Assembly (NCBI GenBank): GCA_016875645.1
Contig: VGPE01000082.1
Location: forward strand, 1 to 10,437
Reading direction: 5' to 3'
Source of the DNA: Chloroflexota bacterium
GTDB lineage: Bacteria; Chloroflexota; Limnocylindria; Limnocylindrales; CSP1-4
DNA: 10,437 nucleotides
Below, one piece after another: positions 1 through 6,808 of this stretch; position 1 is the first letter of the stretch, and each line of letters begins with the position of its first letter. Position numbers and translations under genes: made by a program. Below the pieces are notes generated by a model, which saw only the letters and a list, made by a program, of their open reading frames with translations, had not been told where the DNA came from and ran no database searches.

Positions 1-60
1 CCGGGGTGCACCGCCGGGCCGCGGCCGGGATGCCGCTGCCCGATCATGGTGCCTCGCGGC

Positions 61-65
61 AGGAG
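61..65 (+). promoter_or_regulatory. Shine-Dalgarno AGGAG setting the start of the sialidase-like gene
   Basis: AGGAG ends 6 bp before the ATG at 72. The in-frame ATGs at 6 and 30 have no comparable site, so this motif decides the start. Confidence 0.7.
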
Positions 66-71
66 TGGCCC

Positions 72-1238
72 ATGCAGCTGATCGGCGAATCGCTGGTCTA
101 CCGCAACCCATACCCGAACAACCGGGCCATCGTGGCGTCCGCCCCGTCGCTCGCGTGGAGCCGGCTGGGATCGGCGGAGCCGTTCCTGCTGGCCGCGTTC
201 CGGGTGGGCCAGGCGAAGATGAGCCGCGACGGCCGCGTGATGCTGCGGGCATCGCACGACGGCGGCGCGACGTGGGACCCGCTGCCACCTGCCCTCGCCG
301 ATCCGTTCGCGGGTCTGCCGACGCCGCAGCCCAACCACGCGGGGTTCCATGTCGGCGCTTCCGCGGGGGGCGCCACGGTCCTCATGGCGTGCCGGTTCTT
401 CATGGTGGATCCGGGGGATCCCCTCTGGACTGACGATGCGGCCGGCGTCGTCGGTGCCGACTGCCTGAAGGTCGACGCCCGACCGGGCGGCGGCTGGGAG
501 CGTGTCGCGACATACGATTTCGCCCGCCATGCCGACGAGTGGGCGATTCCCTGCGGCCCACCGCTCCACCTCGGCGGGCCGGAGTGGGTCTTCCCGATGG
601 AGCGGCACGCACGAGCCCACGTCCCCGACTGGCTGAGGCACTACCACGCGTTCGTCGTGCGCTCGCACGACGACGGTGCGTCCTGGGCGGACCCCGTCCC
701 GACGCTGAACGACCCTGCCGAGCGCGTCGCGTATTACGACCAGCGGATGGTCGCGCTGCCCGGCGGGCGCATTCTCACGATGGCCTGGGTCCACGACGTT
801 GTGGACGACGTGACACTCACGGCACGCGCCGGCTTCAGCACGGACGGCGGCCGCACGTGGAGCGAACCCTTCGACACTGGGATCCTGGGCGGGCCGATCA
901 ACCCGATTCGCCTGGCCGACGGTCGGCTGCTTGCGGTCTACGCGCGCCGGACGGCACCGCGCGGCATCCGCGGCTGCCTGAGCGAAGATGGCGGTCGGAC
1001 CTGGGTCACCGACGACGAACTGGTGCTCTGGGACGGCGAGGCGCGACGCGCCACGGGCGCCCGCGCGAGCAGCCGCGACATCCCCGGCGCCGAGGTCCCA
1101 CTCTGGGGCACGATGTGGGGCTGGACGTTCGGCGGGCCGACAGCGGTGCAGCTGCTCGGCGGGCGTGTCGTGGTGACGTTCTTCGCCGCCGGCATCGACG
1201 GCGTCTCGGCCATCCGATGCGTCGAACTGGAGGTGTAG
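72..1238 (+). CDS. Sialidase-like BNR/Asp-box repeat protein, probably cytoplasmic
   Basis: The 388-residue product has four Asp-box motifs (S-x-D-x-G-x-x-W) at about residues 61-68 (SHDGGATW), 198-205 (SHDDGASW), 256-263 (STDGGRTW) and 304-311 (SEDGGRTW). These mark a six-bladed beta-propeller of the sialidase superfamily. ATG at 72 is preferred over in-frame ATGs at 6 and 30 because AGGAG at 61-65 lies 6 bp upstream of it. An N-terminal YRNP might correspond to the FRIP arginine motif of true sialidases, but the match is poor, so sialic acid hydrolysis is not established. No signal peptide or membrane segment is visible, which argues against a secreted sialidase. The stop is 3 bp before the next gene, so it probably leads an operon. 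The 71 bp upstream may be the tail of another gene. The fold is well supported; the substrate is unknown, and it could be another propeller hydrolase or a non-catalytic glycan-binding protein. Confidence 0.85.
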   Translation: MQLIGESLVYRNPYPNNRAIVASAPSLAWSRLGSAEPFLLAAFRVGQAKMSRDGRVMLRASHDGGATWDPLPPALADPFAGLPTPQPNHAGFHVGASAGGATVLMACRFFMVDPGDPLWTDDAAGVVGADCLKVDARPGGGWERVATYDFARHADEWAIPCGPPLHLGGPEWVFPMERHARAHVPDWLRHYHAFVVRSHDDGASWADPVPTLNDPAERVAYYDQRMVALPGGRILTMAWVHDVVDDVTLTARAGFSTDGGRTWSEPFDTGILGGPINPIRLADGRLLAVYARRTAPRGIRGCLSEDGGRTWVTDDELVLWDGEARRATGARASSRDIPGAEVPLWGTMWGWTFGGPTAVQLLGGRVVVTFFAAGIDGVSAIRCVELEV

Positions 1239-1241
1239 CGC

Positions 1242-2171
1242 GTGTCATCCTCGGTCGATCCCACCAGCATCGCGATCGCCGTGCACGGCGGCGCCTTCGC
1301 GATCCCGCCAGGCGAGTACGAGGCCCACCGGCTTGGCTGCCGGAAGGCGCTTGAGCGCGGGCGCGAGGTCTTGCTGGATGGTGGGTCGGCGCTCGACGCG
1401 GTCGAGGCGGCGGTGCGCGCCCTCGAGGACGATGGCTCCTTCGACGCCGGGCGTGGATCCTTCCTGGACGAGACCGGGACCGTCTCGCTGGATGCCGGGA
1501 TCATGGACGGCGCCACGCTCAAAACGGGCTCCATCGCGGCCGGCATCGGCATTCGCAACGCCGTGACCGTGGCCAGGCGCGTGCTGGAGAGCCCCCACGC
1601 CGTCATCGTCGGCGAGGGCGCCCGCCTCTTCGCCGAACGGACCGGCTGCGACGTCTGCGACCCTGCCGAGATGGTCCACCCGCGCGAACTCGCCCGCTGG
1701 CAGGCGGCCGGAGGCGGGGGGGGCGGCCCGAATTGGGCCAGCCAATTATTCGGGGATACCGTGGGCGCGGTGGCGCTCGACGCCCAGGGCAATCTCGCGG
1801 CGGCCACCTCGACCGGCGGCAGTCCAGGCAAGCCCCGCGGCCGGGTGGGCGATTCGCCGTTCGTCGGCGCGGGGCTCTTCGCCGACAACCGCTCGGCTGC
1901 GACATCCACGACGGGTCACGGCGAGCGGATCATCCCGCTGGTCTGGGCGAAGGCCGTCGCGGACCTCGTCGAGCGCGGCCACGCCGCGCCGCAGGCGGCC
2001 ACCATGGGCCTGACGATGCTGGACCGCCTGGACGCGAAGGGCGGGATCATCGTGCTCGACCGGCAGGGAAACGTCGGGGTGGCCTGGAACACGCCAGCCA
2101 TGGCGTTCGCCGCGTGGCCGGCCGGCGTCGGTGGCGCGCGGCCTGAGATCAAGGACGGGCCGCGGGCATGA
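1242..2171 (+). CDS. Isoaspartyl peptidase / type III L-asparaginase (Ntn hydrolase)
   Basis: The 309-residue product is a plant-type asparaginase family member that hydrolyses beta-aspartyl dipeptides and usually L-asparagine. The precursor is expected to cleave itself into alpha and beta chains, exposing a Thr nucleophile. That residue is T173 in GDTVGAVALD. Relative to it, TSTGG (T191), GRVGD (R201, D204) and TTGHGE (T224, G225) have the same spacing as Thr179, Thr197, Arg207, Asp210, Thr230 and Gly231 of E. coli IaaA, so the active site looks intact. The alpha chain has the usual HGGA at 15-18 and FDAGRGS at 67-73. Six consecutive glycines (157-162), partly encoded by a G8 run at 1716-1723, lie in the linker before the cleavage site. 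The start is GTG, with GGAGG at 1229-1233 8 bp upstream, inside the end of the previous gene. The stop overlaps the next start. Without a signal peptide it should be cytoplasmic, salvaging damaged or dietary peptides. Confidence 0.95.
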   Translation: MSSSVDPTSIAIAVHGGAFAIPPGEYEAHRLGCRKALERGREVLLDGGSALDAVEAAVRALEDDGSFDAGRGSFLDETGTVSLDAGIMDGATLKTGSIAAGIGIRNAVTVARRVLESPHAVIVGEGARLFAERTGCDVCDPAEMVHPRELARWQAAGGGGGGPNWASQLFGDTVGAVALDAQGNLAAATSTGGSPGKPRGRVGDSPFVGAGLFADNRSAATSTTGHGERIIPLVWAKAVADLVERGHAAPQAATMGLTMLDRLDAKGGIIVLDRQGNVGVAWNTPAMAFAAWPAGVGGARPEIKDGPRA

Positions 2172-3313
2172 CCGCCGATCACACCACCTCCGCGCCACCG
2201 GCCCTCACCTGCGGCGCCTGCGGCACCGACCCCGCCGATCCGCTGGCGTGGCGCTGTCCGGAGTGCGGCGAGCCCCTCGAGTTGCCGGCGGACGCCCTGA
2301 ACCCGAACGACGCGGCTCTCTCGGGCCAGGGCGTCTGGCGCTATGCGCCGTGGCTGCCGCCGATGATCCCGGTGAGCCTGGGCGAGCCGACCACGCCGCT
2401 CGTGGATCTCGCCGTCGGCGGGACGCAGGTTTTGGCCAAGCTGGAGGCCGCGCAGCCGACGGGCTCGTTCAAGGACCGCGCTGCGGCGCTGCTGGTCGGC
2501 TGGCTCGCGGCCACGGGCGTCCGGCATGTGGCCGAGGATTCGTCGGGCAACGCCGGCGCGGCGCTGGCAGGCTACGCCGCGCGCGCGGGAATCACCTGCG
2601 ACATCTACGTACCGGCCACGGCTTCGCCGGGCAAGCTCACCCAGATCGCCGCCTACGGGGCGCGGGTCATCCCGATCGACGGTCCGCGGCAGGCGGCCGC
2701 GGACGCCGCCGCGGCTGCGGTCTCGGCCGGGGTCGTCTATGCCACGCATCTCTGGAACCCGTTCTGCCTCGCCGGGACCGCGACCTGGGCGTTCGAGGTC
2801 ATGGAGCAACTCGGCGGTCCGCCCGACGCGGTCGTGATGCCGGTCGGGGCGGGCACCCTGCTGCTCGGCGCCGCGCGTGCCTTCGAGCGGCTGCGCGAGA
2901 CCGGGCGGACCGACCGCGTACCCCGCATCTACGGCGCCCAGTCGAGCGGCTGCGCCCCCCTCGCGGAGGCATTCGCGCGCGGCACCGCCGACCCCTGGAA
3001 GGTCACGCCCACCCCGAGCGCCGCGGAGGGGATCATGCTCGCGTCGCCGCCGCGCGGCCGGGAGATCCTGCGCCGCGTTCGCGACAGCGGCGGCGCCATC
3101 GTGGCGGTCCCGGACGACTCGCTGTGGTCGGCCCTCGGGGAGCTCGCTCGGCTGGGGACGTACATCGAGCCGACGTCGGCGGTCGCCCCGGCCGCCGTTG
3201 CGCAGTTACGCGCGTCGGGGGCACTGCGTGACGGCGAGCGTGTGGTGATGGCACTGACCGGCAGCGGCCTCAAGGCGGGCGACCGGATCCGCGACGGCCT
3301 GCTGCGGGCCTGA
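2168..3313 (+). CDS. Threonine synthase-like PLP-dependent enzyme with N-terminal zinc ribbon
   Basis: The 381-residue product is a fold-type II PLP enzyme of the threonine synthase family, which converts O-phosphohomoserine to threonine. An N-terminal CxxC...CxxC zinc ribbon (C15, C18, C30, C33) precedes the catalytic domain, as in many ThrC proteins. The PLP lysine is K102 in PTGSFKDR. SSGNAG (125-130) contacts the cofactor, and PVGAGTLLLG (225-234) is the glycine loop binding the PLP phosphate. The start ATG overlaps the previous stop by 4 bp (ATGA), implying translational coupling; AAGGA at 2151-2155 is 12 bp away, a long spacing. No homoserine dehydrogenase or homoserine kinase gene is nearby. 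The neighbours suggest scavenging, so it may be a paralogue acting on another amino acid by beta- or gamma-elimination or replacement (for instance a diaminopropionate ammonia-lyase-like or threonine dehydratase-like role). The family is certain; the exact reaction is not. Confidence 0.88.
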   Translation: MTADHTTSAPPALTCGACGTDPADPLAWRCPECGEPLELPADALNPNDAALSGQGVWRYAPWLPPMIPVSLGEPTTPLVDLAVGGTQVLAKLEAAQPTGSFKDRAAALLVGWLAATGVRHVAEDSSGNAGAALAGYAARAGITCDIYVPATASPGKLTQIAAYGARVIPIDGPRQAAADAAAAAVSAGVVYATHLWNPFCLAGTATWAFEVMEQLGGPPDAVVMPVGAGTLLLGAARAFERLRETGRTDRVPRIYGAQSSGCAPLAEAFARGTADPWKVTPTPSAAEGIMLASPPRGREILRRVRDSGGAIVAVPDDSLWSALGELARLGTYIEPTSAVAPAAVAQLRASGALRDGERVVMALTGSGLKAGDRIRDGLLRA

Positions 3314-3340
3314 CCGACCGCGCGGCCCGCGACCCGTCAC

Positions 3341-4657
3341 GTGAGCGAGCGTCCCGGCAGCTACGCGGTCCTGCGCCTGCCGCTCTACCGGCGATTCCTC
3401 GCGGCGGCGATCTCGTACAGCGTGGGCATGTGGACGTTCCAGACCGTGCTCGTCTGGGTGGTCCTCGAGCAGACCGGCTCGGCGGGAGCCGTGTCGCTTC
3501 TCTTGATCTGCCTCACCGTGTCATGGCTTCTGATCTCCCTGCCGGCCGGCATCCTGGCCGACCGTTACGACCTGCGCCGCCTGATGCTGATCGGCCAGGG
3601 GGTGGCCGCCTGCGCGATGGCGGGAGCCGCGATCGCGACCCTGGCCGGGGTGATGTCGCTCGGCGTCGCGATGGTCGCGCTGTTCGTCCTGGGCATCTTC
3701 GACGGGCTCTCGGGCGTGCCGGCGATGGTCTTCGTCGGCCGGCTCGTCGAACCGCGGCTCATGGCCGGCGCGATCGGCCTCTCGTCGCTCCAGTACGGCT
3801 TCGGACGGATCCTGGGCGGGCTCATGACGGGGTTGCTGGTGAGCCTGATCGGCGCCGGCCCGACGATCGCGCTCGCGGCGGCGCTGCTCGGGGTCTCGGC
3901 GCTGATCGTGTTCACGCTGCCCAGCCTGCGGCGCGCCGAGACCTCACCCGGGCGCGCCCGACTGGGCGATCTGACGGCAGCCGTCCGCTGGGTCGGTGCC
4001 TCGCGGCCCAGCATCGCGATCATGGTGCTGGGCCTGTGCGCGGCGGTCTTCATCTACAGCTACTTCACGATGCTGCCGATCCTGGCGCAGGACATCCTCG
4101 GCGCCGGCTCCGCCGGCTTGGGCTTCCTCACCAGCGCGGGTGGGGTGGGCATCCTCGTCGGGTCGCTGGTCACCGATGTCGTCGGCCGGCGGATCGGACG
4201 GGGCCGGGCCGTCGTCGTGACGCTGCTGCTCGCGGCACTGGCATACGCAGCGCTCGGGGTTTCGACGGTCCTGCCGCTCTCGCTCGTTCTCACGGGCGCA
4301 ATGACGATCGGTGTCGGCATCTACCGCGTGACCTCGCAGCTGCTGCTCCAGCACCTTGCGCCCGCGCGCATGCGGGGTCGCGTGCTCGCGGTCTTCGAAC
4401 TCTCGTTCTGGGGCACCTACCCGCTGGGCACCCTGGCGGCCGGGAGGCTCGCGGACCGCTTCGGCGGACCCGCCGTGATCGTCTCGTTCGCGCTCTTGAC
4501 GGTTCTCGCGTCGGGCGTGGTCCTCATCTTCGCGCGCAGCCTCGTCAGGCTCGACGTCGACCGCGACGGCCAGATCGTGCCGGACCGTCGGCGCTTGGGT
4601 GGCCCGGTGGACCTGGCACCGGCTGCCCCGAGTGCCCCTACCGCGCCCGTCGAGTAA
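3341..4657 (+). CDS. MFS transporter, probable exporter (EntS/MFS_3-like)
   Basis: The 438-residue polytopic inner-membrane protein has about 12 hydrophobic segments between residues 18 and 398. It begins with the LRLPLYRRFL stretch typical of MFS_3 drug or siderophore exporters. Motif A, the loop between helices 2 and 3, is at about 70-80 (GILADRYDLRR). A weaker second-half copy is at 368-374 (GRLADRF), and PARMRGRVLAVFE (341-353) precedes the last helices. The C-terminal 40 residues are hydrophilic and rich in Pro and Ala. The start is GTG with no clear ribosome-binding site. It lies 27 bp after the PLP enzyme, so it is probably the last gene of the plus-strand run. Its final 20 bp overlap the end of a small minus-strand gene, and no terminator is visible between them. 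The cargo is unknown; amino acids, drugs or siderophores are possible. Confidence 0.88.
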   Translation: MSERPGSYAVLRLPLYRRFLAAAISYSVGMWTFQTVLVWVVLEQTGSAGAVSLLLICLTVSWLLISLPAGILADRYDLRRLMLIGQGVAACAMAGAAIATLAGVMSLGVAMVALFVLGIFDGLSGVPAMVFVGRLVEPRLMAGAIGLSSLQYGFGRILGGLMTGLLVSLIGAGPTIALAAALLGVSALIVFTLPSLRRAETSPGRARLGDLTAAVRWVGASRPSIAIMVLGLCAAVFIYSYFTMLPILAQDILGAGSAGLGFLTSAGGVGILVGSLVTDVVGRRIGRGRAVVVTLLLAALAYAALGVSTVLPLSLVLTGAMTIGVGIYRVTSQLLLQHLAPARMRGRVLAVFELSFWGTYPLGTLAAGRLADRFGGPAVIVSFALLTVLASGVVLIFARSLVRLDVDRDGQIVPDRRRLGGPVDLAPAAPSAPTAPVE

Positions 4658-4784
4658 GCGTGTAGACCAGCACGATCAGGGCCGCGATCAGCACCAGGTG
4701 GATGAGCGCCCCGATCACGTTGATCACCGCGCCGATCAGCCACAGGATCAGCAGGGCGATGACGATCGCCCAGAGGATCTGCAT
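4638..4784 (-). CDS. Lmo0937-family small membrane protein (48 aa)
   Basis: On the minus strand, ATG at 4784 opens a 48-residue reading frame beginning MQILWAIVIALLILWLIG and ending YTLTRRAR. It has two hydrophobic segments, about 4-19 and 24-41, around a short turn, with GALIH at the start of the second and a basic C-terminus. This layout matches the lmo0937-type mini membrane proteins by pattern recall. A strong ribosome-binding site (GGAGGA, plus positions 4792-4797) lies 7 bp upstream of the ATG. The gene starts 14 bp after the stop of the unknown minus-strand gene, so it is likely the last gene of that operon. Its last 20 bp overlap the MFS gene tail to tail. The family's function is unknown, though it is often linked with envelope stress. 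Being so short it is easily missed by gene callers. Confidence 0.85.
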   Translation of the reverse strand: MQILWAIVIALLILWLIGAVINVIGALIHLVLIAALIVLVYTLTRRAR

Positions 4785-4791
4785 CAGTCGG

Positions 4792-4797
4792 TCCTCC
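4792..4797 (-). promoter_or_regulatory. Ribosome-binding site of the 48-aa membrane protein gene
   Basis: GGAGGA on the minus strand lies 7 bp upstream of ATG at 4784, in the short gap after the preceding stop codon. It is one of the strongest Shine-Dalgarno matches in the window and supports the small gene being translated. Confidence 0.75.
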
Positions 4798-4798
4798 G

Positions 4799-5413
4799 TC
4801 AGAGCGGGGTGCGGGAACGGTGGGGGCGCACCCGAGTCTCGCCCAGCGCCGTGTGAGCCGACGAGAGCGAACGGGGCAGGCGCGGCAGCCAGACCGCGTC
4901 CTCGTAGGGCGCCCCGGGGGCGGGCACGCCGTTGACAACGATGGACGCCCGGCGCGCCGCGATGAACACCGACCAGATGTCCTCGCGCTCGGAGAAGGCC
5001 GGCGCCGGGCCCTCGGCGAAGAACGGCGGCTCGCAGTCGTCCCAGCGGGCGTGGACCTCGAGGCCTGCAGCGCGCAGCCGATAGCCGAAGCCATCGCCAC
5101 GAAACGGCTCGCGCTGGACGTCGAGCAGCGGGATCGGCGGCCGGTCCAGCATGCGCAACTCGGTGCCGATGCCGCGCAGGCGCGCCTGCATCCGCTCACC
5201 GAGCTCGGTCGAATCGGCCAGCACGGCGTCCACCCCCGCGGATGGCACGCGCAGCAGCGCGACGCGGCCACCGCCCACCTCGACCGAGTAGGCGATGTCG
5301 TACAGGCTCAGGAAGGCAGTCTGGGCGCCGTCGGGCAAGCCGTCCTCGTGCAGGGTGATCACGGAATGATCCATGGACAGGATCACGTCACCGGGATGAA
5401 TGCGGGCAGGCAT
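4799..5413 (-). CDS. Protein of unknown function (204 aa)
   Basis: I do not recognise a family. The 204-residue product looks soluble, with no signal peptide or membrane segment. It has one cysteine (C127) and is rich in Pro and Arg toward the C-terminus. The N-terminal half alternates short beta-like strands (GDVILSMDHSVITLHEDG, then VGGGRVALLRVPS), and the middle holds a charged, possibly helical part (TELGERMQARLRGIGTELRML). Later, SEREDIWSVFIAARRASIVVNG looks like a helix-strand pair. The ATG start has GGAGG (plus 5419-5423) 5 bp upstream. It lies 40 bp after the aminotransferase and 14 bp before the 48-residue membrane protein, all on the minus strand, so it is probably co-transcribed with them. 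Codon use resembles its neighbours and a good ribosome-binding site is present, so a real gene is likely. It might be an accessory factor or a small enzyme linked to the aminotransferase, but nothing in the sequence shows this. Confidence 0.8.
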   Translation of the reverse strand: MPARIHPGDVILSMDHSVITLHEDGLPDGAQTAFLSLYDIAYSVEVGGGRVALLRVPSAGVDAVLADSTELGERMQARLRGIGTELRMLDRPPIPLLDVQREPFRGDGFGYRLRAAGLEVHARWDDCEPPFFAEGPAPAFSEREDIWSVFIAARRASIVVNGVPAPGAPYEDAVWLPRLPRSLSSAHTALGETRVRPHRSRTPL

Positions 5414-5453
5414 CGGGGCCTCCGTCGCGTTCGCGATCCGCGGGTCGCGGCCG

Positions 5454-6800
5454 TCAGCCGCCGAGAGTCGCGCTGACCTCGGTGAAGGTGGCGCGGAGCC
5501 GCTCGCCCATGTCGGCGATGTCGTCGAGCGTGAAGGTCAGCGGCGGGTAGAGCGAGATGATGTCGCCGGCGCTGCCTCCGGCCATCCCGGTACCCGGGTA
5601 GGTCACGATGCCGTTGCGCAATCCGGCCTCGCGGACAAGGGCGGCGACCTTGCGCCCGGCGGCATACGGCTCACGCGTCGCCCGGTCGGCCACGAACTCG
5701 ATGCCGGCCATGAAGCCGATGGTCCGCACATCGCCCACGATCGGGAACTCGCGCAGGCCGGCGAGATTGGAAGCGAACGCGGGCGCCAGTTCGGCGGCGT
5801 GCTCGGCCAGGCCCTCGCGGCGGTAGATGTCGAGAACGGCGAGTCCGGCGGCCGCGGCGACCGGGCTGCCGCCGTAGGTGAAGATGTGCTCAAAGGCGAC
5901 CTTCGCGTCCACGAAGGCGCTGCGGACGTGATCGCGGACGGCAACGGCGGCGAGCGGCGCGTAGCCGGACGAGATGCCCTTGCCCATCACCATCAGGTCC
6001 GGCACCACGCCGTAGTGCTGGATCCCGAAGTCGGTGCCGGTCCGGCCGAAGCCGGTGATCACCTCGTCGATGATCAGCAGCACGCCGTAGCGGTCGCAGA
6101 TCTCACGGATCTTCGGGAAGTACTCCGGCTGCGGCCGGATCGCGCCACCCACCGACGCCACGATGGGCTCCGCGATGAACGCGGCCACCCGCTCCGGGCC
6201 GACGCGCAGGATCTCGCGTTCCAGCTCGTCGCCGCACGTCACGCCACACGCCGGATAGGTCAGCCCCCATGGGCAGCGGTAGCAATAGACGGGCGGGATG
6301 TGGGGCATGTCCAGGAGCATCGGCAGGTACTTCGCCCGCCGGCCCACGGCGCCGCCCACCGACAGGCCACCCAGCGTGGCGCCGTGATAGGACGTCCAGC
6401 GCCCGATGACCTGGTCCCGCTCCGGCTGGCCGCGCTCCACGTGGTACTGGCGCGCCATCTTGAGCGCGACCTCCACCGCCTCGGAGCCGCCGCTGGTGAA
6501 GTGGACGGAATTGAGGTCGCCCGGCGCCATGTCGGCGATGACCGCCGCCAGCTCGATCGCAGGCTCATTGCTGAAGATGTTGCCGGCGTTGAACGGCATC
6601 TTCGCGGCCTGGGCGGCGATCGCGTCGGCGACCTCGCGCCGCCCGTACCCGATGTTGACGACGCCCAGCCCCGCCACGGCGTCGAGGTATCGATTGCCAG
6701 CCGTATCCCAGACGTGGACGCCGTCGGCGCGCTCCAGGACCGGGTAGTCCCGCCCCGGATCGAGGGTGAAGAGGTGCCCCCCGCGCGCGACGTCGGGCAC
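5454..6800 (-). CDS. Class III (omega) aminotransferase, PLP-dependent
   Basis: The 448-residue product is a fold-type I, class III aminotransferase, the family of beta-alanine, taurine, GABA and ornithine transaminases. It moves an amino group, often from an omega-amine, to pyruvate or 2-oxoglutarate. Features in order: SGGSEAVE (103-110) in the cofactor phosphate site, SYHGATLG (137-144), EPI (211-213), IIDEVITGFGRTG (243-255) with D245 contacting the pyridine nitrogen, and MGKGISSGYAPL (272-283) with K274 as the PLP lysine. A CYRCPWG...C...C patch (173-189) is typical of one branch of the family. The start is GTG, 8 bp after the stop of the molybdopterin subunit gene, with only a weak ribosome-binding site, so translation is probably coupled. 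Length is normal. The amino donor cannot be read from sequence. With the upstream molybdenum enzyme it may serve catabolism of a nitrogen-containing compound; that is inference. Confidence 0.93.
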   Translation of the reverse strand: MPDVARGGHLFTLDPGRDYPVLERADGVHVWDTAGNRYLDAVAGLGVVNIGYGRREVADAIAAQAAKMPFNAGNIFSNEPAIELAAVIADMAPGDLNSVHFTSGGSEAVEVALKMARQYHVERGQPERDQVIGRWTSYHGATLGGLSVGGAVGRRAKYLPMLLDMPHIPPVYCYRCPWGLTYPACGVTCGDELEREILRVGPERVAAFIAEPIVASVGGAIRPQPEYFPKIREICDRYGVLLIIDEVITGFGRTGTDFGIQHYGVVPDLMVMGKGISSGYAPLAAVAVRDHVRSAFVDAKVAFEHIFTYGGSPVAAAAGLAVLDIYRREGLAEHAAELAPAFASNLAGLREFPIVGDVRTIGFMAGIEFVADRATREPYAAGRKVAALVREAGLRNGIVTYPGTGMAGGSAGDIISLYPPLTFTLDDIADMGERLRATFTEVSATLGG

Positions 6801-6808
6801 GGTCGTGC

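Noticed and set aside
938..1909. Minus-strand open frame opposite the sialidase-like and peptidase genes.
   Set aside because: Composition is Ser/Pro/Arg-rich with no domain, and it overlaps two well-supported genes on the other strand.
4657..4800. A bidirectional terminator between the converging plus and minus operons.
   Set aside because: No stem-loop with a T-tract was found; the two operons overlap by 20 bp, and the space is filled by the 48-residue gene.
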